Below the pieces are notes generated by a model. The model had not been told where the DNA came from, made no database searches, and saw nothing but the letters and a program-made list of their open reading frames with translations. Positions 30,658-34,475 of a DNA stretch of 34,475 bases are shown in pieces. Both the position numbers and the translations under genes were made by a program. The stretch's first letter is position 1; each line of letters opens with the position of its first letter. The stretch comes from a virus: the IMG/VR virus record IMGVR_UViG_3300032053_000268, positions 1 through 34,475 of that record, one strand, 5' to 3'.

Positions 30658-30713
30658 ATGCCCAAAATTTGACTACCAAAAACCATATAATAATATTAGA
30701 AAGGAAGAAAGCA

Positions 30714-31637
30714 ATGAACAAAATAATACCTTATATCAAGTTGGTTCAGAGGACAATGCCAGCTTCACCGCTTCTGACTGTACAAATAAATTTAACTACA
30801 AATTGCGGTGGACTTAATTGCATGACATGTAAGCGAAGCACTTGGCCTTTCGCCCAGATAGATTGTGAAAGGATTCAATATTTATTTAGATGTCTAAATA
30901 ATATGCAAGTTGAAACTGCTTACATAACTGGTGGTGATCCTCTTTTATATCCTTATCTCTTTGATCTTCTGGAAAGATTTCGTGGCGATGTTAAAATTGG
31001 AATGGTTACTACAGCAGCTTTTAAAGTCTATCCGATAGAATTTTGGGAAAGACTTTATGCAAATGTAGAGTGGTGCAGGATTACTCTTGATGCAGTAAGT
31101 GATTCTACTTATGAAAAAATAAAGGGGAAAAATTTATTAAATAATGTAATTGATAATTGTGAACATATTTCACAGCTACAACTTCCAAAAGAAAAAGTAA
31201 GAATAAATACTCTTGAAATAAAAGATTTAAATGAAGAAGAAATCCCGCTCATAATGTATCAGGCAGAGCAGTGGGGATTTGATTTCAGGCTACATCAGGT
31301 TCATACCTTTCCAGAATTTAGATCTGATACAAAAGATATTGCACCGCACCTTTGTCCTACTACACAAATACACTGCATGATAGATGCTGATGGAGAAGTC
31401 TTTCCTTGCTCTGATATAGCCAGAGAAAATGGTTTTTTTAAAGATAGAAATATGAACCATTCATATGGAAATATAAATCGTCAATCAATAAATTCTATTT
31501 GGAAATATGGTTCTGAAAAAAGGCTTGAGCTATATTCTAAAAGATGTGAAGAATGTAGGTGGTGCTCACCTCGAGCAAATGAATCAAATAGGATCTATTC
31601 TGAATTCATAGCTTCTGACAGGGGGATATTTTTATGA
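30714..31637 (+). CDS. Radical SAM protein with SPASM-like C-terminus
   Basis: 307 residues from the ATG at 30714 (AAAGGAAGAAAG upstream); the open frame to 30669 lacks a binding site. The cluster cysteines are C31, C36 and C39, a CX4CX2C spacing rather than the usual CX3CX2C. YITGGDPLLYP is the GGE-like motif (Asp in place of Glu), and a SPASM-type region with CMIDADGEVFPCSD, RCEECRWC lies at the C-terminus. It would cleave SAM to start radical chemistry, often on peptides. Its stop overlaps the next radical SAM gene. The substrate is unknown. Confidence 0.8.
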   Translation: MNKIIPYIKLVQRTMPASPLLTVQINLTTNCGGLNCMTCKRSTWPFAQIDCERIQYLFRCLNNMQVETAYITGGDPLLYPYLFDLLERFRGDVKIGMVTTAAFKVYPIEFWERLYANVEWCRITLDAVSDSTYEKIKGKNLLNNVIDNCEHISQLQLPKEKVRINTLEIKDLNEEEIPLIMYQAEQWGFDFRLHQVHTFPEFRSDTKDIAPHLCPTTQIHCMIDADGEVFPCSDIARENGFFKDRNMNHSYGNINRQSINSIWKYGSEKRLELYSKRCEECRWCSPRANESNRIYSEFIASDRGIFL

Positions 31638-32668
31638 ATACTGTTTTTGATTATCTTGGCCAGAGGATTCTTTCATTTTATCCTGAAATTAAAAACTATG
31701 TTGATAATGGGGTTTTTCCAAGACCTCGTTTTTTGATTTTATATCCTACAAATATTTGTAGCTTCAAATGTACTTTCTGTGATTATAAAGAACTAAATTC
31801 ACTCGGGAAAGTATTCCTAAAAAGATTTGAATGGGAATATATTCTAAATGAATTTAAAAATGCCGGTGGTCAGGCTGTAGAACTATGTGGTGGTGGTGAA
31901 CCTTTAAATTGCCCTGATATTTATTCACTCTTAGAATATATCAAAAGTCGTAGTTTACATCTTGGTGTTTTAACAAATGGAATTTGTCTTGTAGATAGTA
32001 GCATTGCAAATTTTCTTGGAAAAAATGCAAGCTATGTTAGGATCAGTTTCGAATCTGGTTCTCCTGAAATGTTTGAAAAGATAAAGGGGGTCAAGGGAAT
32101 AAATTATATCAACATTATAAATTCTGCAGGTGAAATGATAAAAAGAAAGCGTGATGACTGTCAGGTTTCCTACAAATATACAATAGGAAAAGAAGTTGAC
32201 ATCAATGATATAGAAATGGCCATAAGAAATGCAGAAGATTTTGGATTTGATTCTATTCAATTCAAACTGGCTGCAAATGTTCCTGAAGCTTTTACAGATG
32301 ATAGAATTAGACTTACTGAAAAGATAGAATATCTTGCAGAAAAATATCTTCATCACACTGTACTTCTTACAAACTTCCTGAAGATAAATCTTCCTCAAAG
32401 AGTTGGCTGCTTCACTTCTGTAGTACATACATTGATAGACTATTATGGTGATATTTATATTTGCTGTTATTATCGCCACCGCATGGATACACACTGCATT
32501 GGAAATATTTTTAAATCTGGCTTTCAATCTGTCTGGAATTCGTATGAGCATTGGAAGAAGCAGAAAGGAATAAACTGCAATGACTGCAATCTTTATGATT
32601 GTAGGTTTATTAAATATAATTTGATGATGGAATCTGCTCTTCAGAATGGACAACTCGATTTTATTTGA
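31634..32668 (+). CDS. Radical SAM protein with SPASM-like C-terminus (second copy)
   Basis: 344 residues, start overlapping the previous stop as ATGA. The classic CX3CX2C motif is C42, C46, C49 (ICSFKCTFCD), with CGGGEPLNCP as the GGE motif and VRISFESGSPEMFEKIKG. The C-terminus has GDIYICCYY and NCNDCNLYDC cysteines typical of an auxiliary Fe-S site. It is likely a paired partner of the upstream enzyme. Together with the following glycosyltransferase it suggests modification of a peptide or sugar; no precursor peptide was identified in the window. Confidence 0.85.
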   Translation: MNTVFDYLGQRILSFYPEIKNYVDNGVFPRPRFLILYPTNICSFKCTFCDYKELNSLGKVFLKRFEWEYILNEFKNAGGQAVELCGGGEPLNCPDIYSLLEYIKSRSLHLGVLTNGICLVDSSIANFLGKNASYVRISFESGSPEMFEKIKGVKGINYINIINSAGEMIKRKRDDCQVSYKYTIGKEVDINDIEMAIRNAEDFGFDSIQFKLAANVPEAFTDDRIRLTEKIEYLAEKYLHHTVLLTNFLKINLPQRVGCFTSVVHTLIDYYGDIYICCYYRHRMDTHCIGNIFKSGFQSVWNSYEHWKKQKGINCNDCNLYDCRFIKYNLMMESALQNGQLDFI

Positions 32669-32681
32669 AAGGAAAATTTAA

Positions 32682-33884
32682 ATGAGAAAACTTCTTTACA
32701 TTCCATTTTATAGTCAGCAGGATAAGACAAATGGAAAGATCCTTTTGAATGCTGACGCGAATATGCGCGTAATGAAAATGCTCTTTTCTATTCTAAAAGA
32801 ATTTTTTGAAATTCACGTTGTAGTTCCATCTGTAGGTTTGCTTTCAAATGAAAATGATATTTTAATTTTTGATGATGCTAAATGGCTTCAAAGTTTAAAG
32901 GTTTTTCCAAATAATATGATTCAAAGATTTCATTTTGATGCATTTGAATATTGTAAGATATTTGATGGTGATGAATATGATTTGATTATAAATAATACAC
33001 CTGAACTAACAAAGAATATTCTTTCCTGCTATAAATATGTGACTGGAAAATTTACTCACATTATTTCTATAAATCATTTTCCTATGATAAATGAATTTCA
33101 TATTTCAGGGCATGATCAAGTTATTTCTTATGAGCAGCGCCAGCACGAATCATTATTCTGCTCTTCACTTTCAGTTGTCTTTTCAAAATATATAAGAGAA
33201 ATCTATCTTGATGAAGGTCCATGTGTTGATGAACAAATATCACAATGGCCACTTTCTTTTGATAGTAAAGAAATTGCCTCTCATTTTAATGATAAGCAAT
33301 TTTTTAATTATAAGTCAAAAAATGAAGTAAGGTTTGTTTTTCCTAATAGACTTTCAACTACAAATTATTCTAACCATATTCCTTTCATAGAGGGTGTAAA
33401 GATCTTTGCGAGAATTTTAAAGACAGTAACTGGTAAATCAGATTTTTCTATTGCTTTTACAAATACAACAAAATCAATTTCAAAAGAATGGCTTATGAAT
33501 AATGTTCCAAACTGCATATGCCCTGATACATTTGACAGAAAAGATTATTTGAAACTACTTGCTTCATCTGATTTTTCTATTAGTCTTATGGATGATCTTC
33601 ATGGTGGAATCGCAGTTCGTGAAGGTATGGCTCTTGGATGCCTTCCTATTATAAGAAATATTCATTCATTTGGTTTTACTATTCCAGAGAACTATCCTTT
33701 ATTTGTGAAAAGTTTAGAACCTACACATATTGCAGCTGTACTTCATAATGCATATTTAATGAAATCTAATTGTAGATCTTTGTATGAATCTTTTTATAAA
33801 ATATTTGATGATGAAGATTTTGGAATTGTAGAAAATAAAGATAAAATTATATGTGATGTTCTAAGATTTATTGGAGGAAATTAA
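32682..33884 (+). CDS. GT-B-fold glycosyltransferase, probable
   Basis: 400 residues with AAAGGAAAATTT upstream. The N-half has alternating strands and helices (LLYIPFYSQQD, FEIHVVVPSVG) and the C-half has VRFVFPNRLSTT followed by ISLMDDLHGGIAVREGMALG, which resembles the donor-binding EX7E region of GT4-type enzymes although the motif is loose. The tail is A+T-rich, like the neighbours. It lies directly after two radical SAM genes and may add a sugar to the same target. Assignment to a CAZy family is uncertain. Confidence 0.62.
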   Translation: MRKLLYIPFYSQQDKTNGKILLNADANMRVMKMLFSILKEFFEIHVVVPSVGLLSNENDILIFDDAKWLQSLKVFPNNMIQRFHFDAFEYCKIFDGDEYDLIINNTPELTKNILSCYKYVTGKFTHIISINHFPMINEFHISGHDQVISYEQRQHESLFCSSLSVVFSKYIREIYLDEGPCVDEQISQWPLSFDSKEIASHFNDKQFFNYKSKNEVRFVFPNRLSTTNYSNHIPFIEGVKIFARILKTVTGKSDFSIAFTNTTKSISKEWLMNNVPNCICPDTFDRKDYLKLLASSDFSISLMDDLHGGIAVREGMALGCLPIIRNIHSFGFTIPENYPLFVKSLEPTHIAAVLHNAYLMKSNCRSLYESFYKIFDDEDFGIVENKDKIICDVLRFIGGN

Positions 33885-33886
33885 TT

Positions 33887-34159
33887 ATGAAAACTTTTTT
33901 GGGTTTTGCAATAGTTTTTTTCTTGTTTTTTGGGTTTTCACTTTTATGGATAAAAGGATGGGATGAAGATACAAAGTTGTATGCAAAAAAAGAAATAGAA
34001 ATAATGAAGGATTTGATTCAAGGAAATTATATTAGTCGCCCAAGTGCAATTGTTTATCATGATGCAAGAACAATTAGGCCACTTCGTCAAATAGCTACTG
34101 GTGAAAAATATAGTTCAGGTCACACATATTATCTTAACAAGGTTGAAAGGACAAAATAA
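33887..34159 (+). CDS. Small protein with N-terminal membrane anchor
   Basis: 90 residues, 2 bases after the glycosyltransferase stop, with TTGGAGG upstream. Residues about 3-22 (TFLGFAIVFFLFFGFSLLWI) are one transmembrane helix, leaving a polar domain of about 65 residues probably facing out of the cytoplasm (KKEIEIMKDLIQGNY, then a Tyr/Arg-rich end). Its stop overlaps the next start as TAATG. No family recognised. Confidence 0.6.
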   Translation: MKTFLGFAIVFFLFFGFSLLWIKGWDEDTKLYAKKEIEIMKDLIQGNYISRPSAIVYHDARTIRPLRQIATGEKYSSGHTYYLNKVERTK

Positions 34160-34475
34160 TGATTATTGGGATTGAAGGACCAGACCTTGCTGGAAAAAGT
34201 TATCTGTGGAAAGTTATGCGCGATAGTGGTAAATTCCCTGGCTGGAATTTTGTGAGTTTAGGTGGCATCTCTAAGGATCTTCATGATCACATGGATGAAT
34301 TATCTAACTATCTTTCAAAGTTGTTCCTCCAGGTTCTCTCAAGTGGTGAGAACTACATTTTTGATAGGTTTATTGCATCAGATTTCGTATATGGAAGCTT
34401 ATATGGTAGGAAGGTCAGCAGTGAAAGTTTTATTTTGCTACAAAAAGCTTTTTATATCTACTTGAACTATGATTT
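34159..34475 (+). CDS. P-loop nucleotide kinase, N-terminal part (3'-truncated)
   Basis: The ATG at 34159 overlaps the previous stop. About 105 residues are visible before the window ends. MIIGIEGPDLAGKSYLWKVM contains a Walker A motif (GPDLAGKS) in the position and context of thymidylate/deoxynucleoside monophosphate kinases, and YIFDRFIASDFVYG resembles the DR(Y/F)..S motif of that family. It may supply dNTP precursors for phage DNA. The C-terminal half is outside the window. Confidence 0.75.
   Translation, partial: MIIGIEGPDLAGKSYLWKVMRDSGKFPGWNFVSLGGISKDLHDHMDELSNYLSKLFLQVLSSGENYIFDRFIASDFVYGSLYGRKVSSESFILLQKAFYIYLNYD

Noticed and set aside
30669-30696. Promoter TTGACT/TATAAT before the radical SAM operon
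   Set aside because: The spacer to TATAAT is only 11 bases; the alternative TAATAT at 16 bases would place the start inside the ribosome binding site. Not supported.
1-34475. tRNA genes and CRISPR arrays
   Set aside because: The gaps show no T-loop-like GGTTCGA signature or cloverleaf and no regularly spaced direct repeats; the repeated elements are too few and too irregularly spaced.

Overview
The window is a contiguous piece of a tailed double-stranded DNA phage genome (Caudoviricetes, HK97-type capsid). The evidence is a portal/MuF fusion, a HK97-family prohead protease and a HK97-fold major capsid protein in a row, followed by a phage replication module. All confident genes are on the + strand and tightly packed, with ATGA stop/start overlaps and strong AGGAGG-type ribosome binding sites. 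Most genes are A+T-rich; the capsid gene and a Lys/Glu-rich gene near 30 kb are clearly G+C-richer. I see no integrase, repressor, tRNA or CRISPR array, so nothing here indicates lysogeny. The host cannot be named from this sequence.

Layout. (1) 1-3.8 kb: end of a probable receptor-binding protein, a DUF2793 fibre-like protein, then small membrane proteins and a lipoprotein that could include lysis functions. (2) 3.8-9.0 kb: head module (portal-MuF, protease, major capsid protein), closed by a strong terminator. (3) 9.1-13.8 kb: zinc-ribbon proteins, a 755-residue zinc ribbon/GT-A-like/GT9-like/methyltransferase fusion, a second methyltransferase and a GT4 glycosyltransferase, suggesting that a glycan or virion surface is modified. 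(4) 13.8-18.7 kb: endonuclease V-type repair enzyme, coiled-coil protein, DnaB-like helicase, SF2 helicase and DnaG-like primase. (5) 18.7-19.6 kb: no protein gene, but an A+T-rich leader and a roughly 570-nt, densely base-paired RNA, which I consider the most interesting object here. (6) 19.6-24.1 kb: small genes of unknown function, many separated by short structured RNA modules. There are three families (A three copies, B two, C two), and compensatory base changes support A and C. (7) 23.5-27.5 kb: DUF1257-like, DUF2997-like, Ycf46-like AAA ATPase and DUF3150 proteins, ending in a terminator. (8) 27.6-30.7 kb: helix-turn-helix protein, GT-A/methyltransferase fusion, sigma-factor-like protein and a Lys/Glu-rich protein, then a terminator. 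(9) 30.7 kb to the end: two radical SAM/SPASM proteins, a GT-B glycosyltransferase, a small membrane protein and the start of a P-loop nucleotide kinase.

How it may work together. The virus appears to bring its own helicase, primase and repair enzyme, a possible sigma-like factor for switching transcription, and an unusually large set of sugar-, methyl- and radical-SAM enzymes. The large RNA and the repeated intergenic RNA modules form a separate RNA-rich block between replication and the AAA module. Their size, phage context and structure recall the ROOL and GOLLD classes of ornate phage RNAs, but class membership could not be tested here. Structural pairings were found by eye, and all protein assignments rest on motif recognition without database searches.
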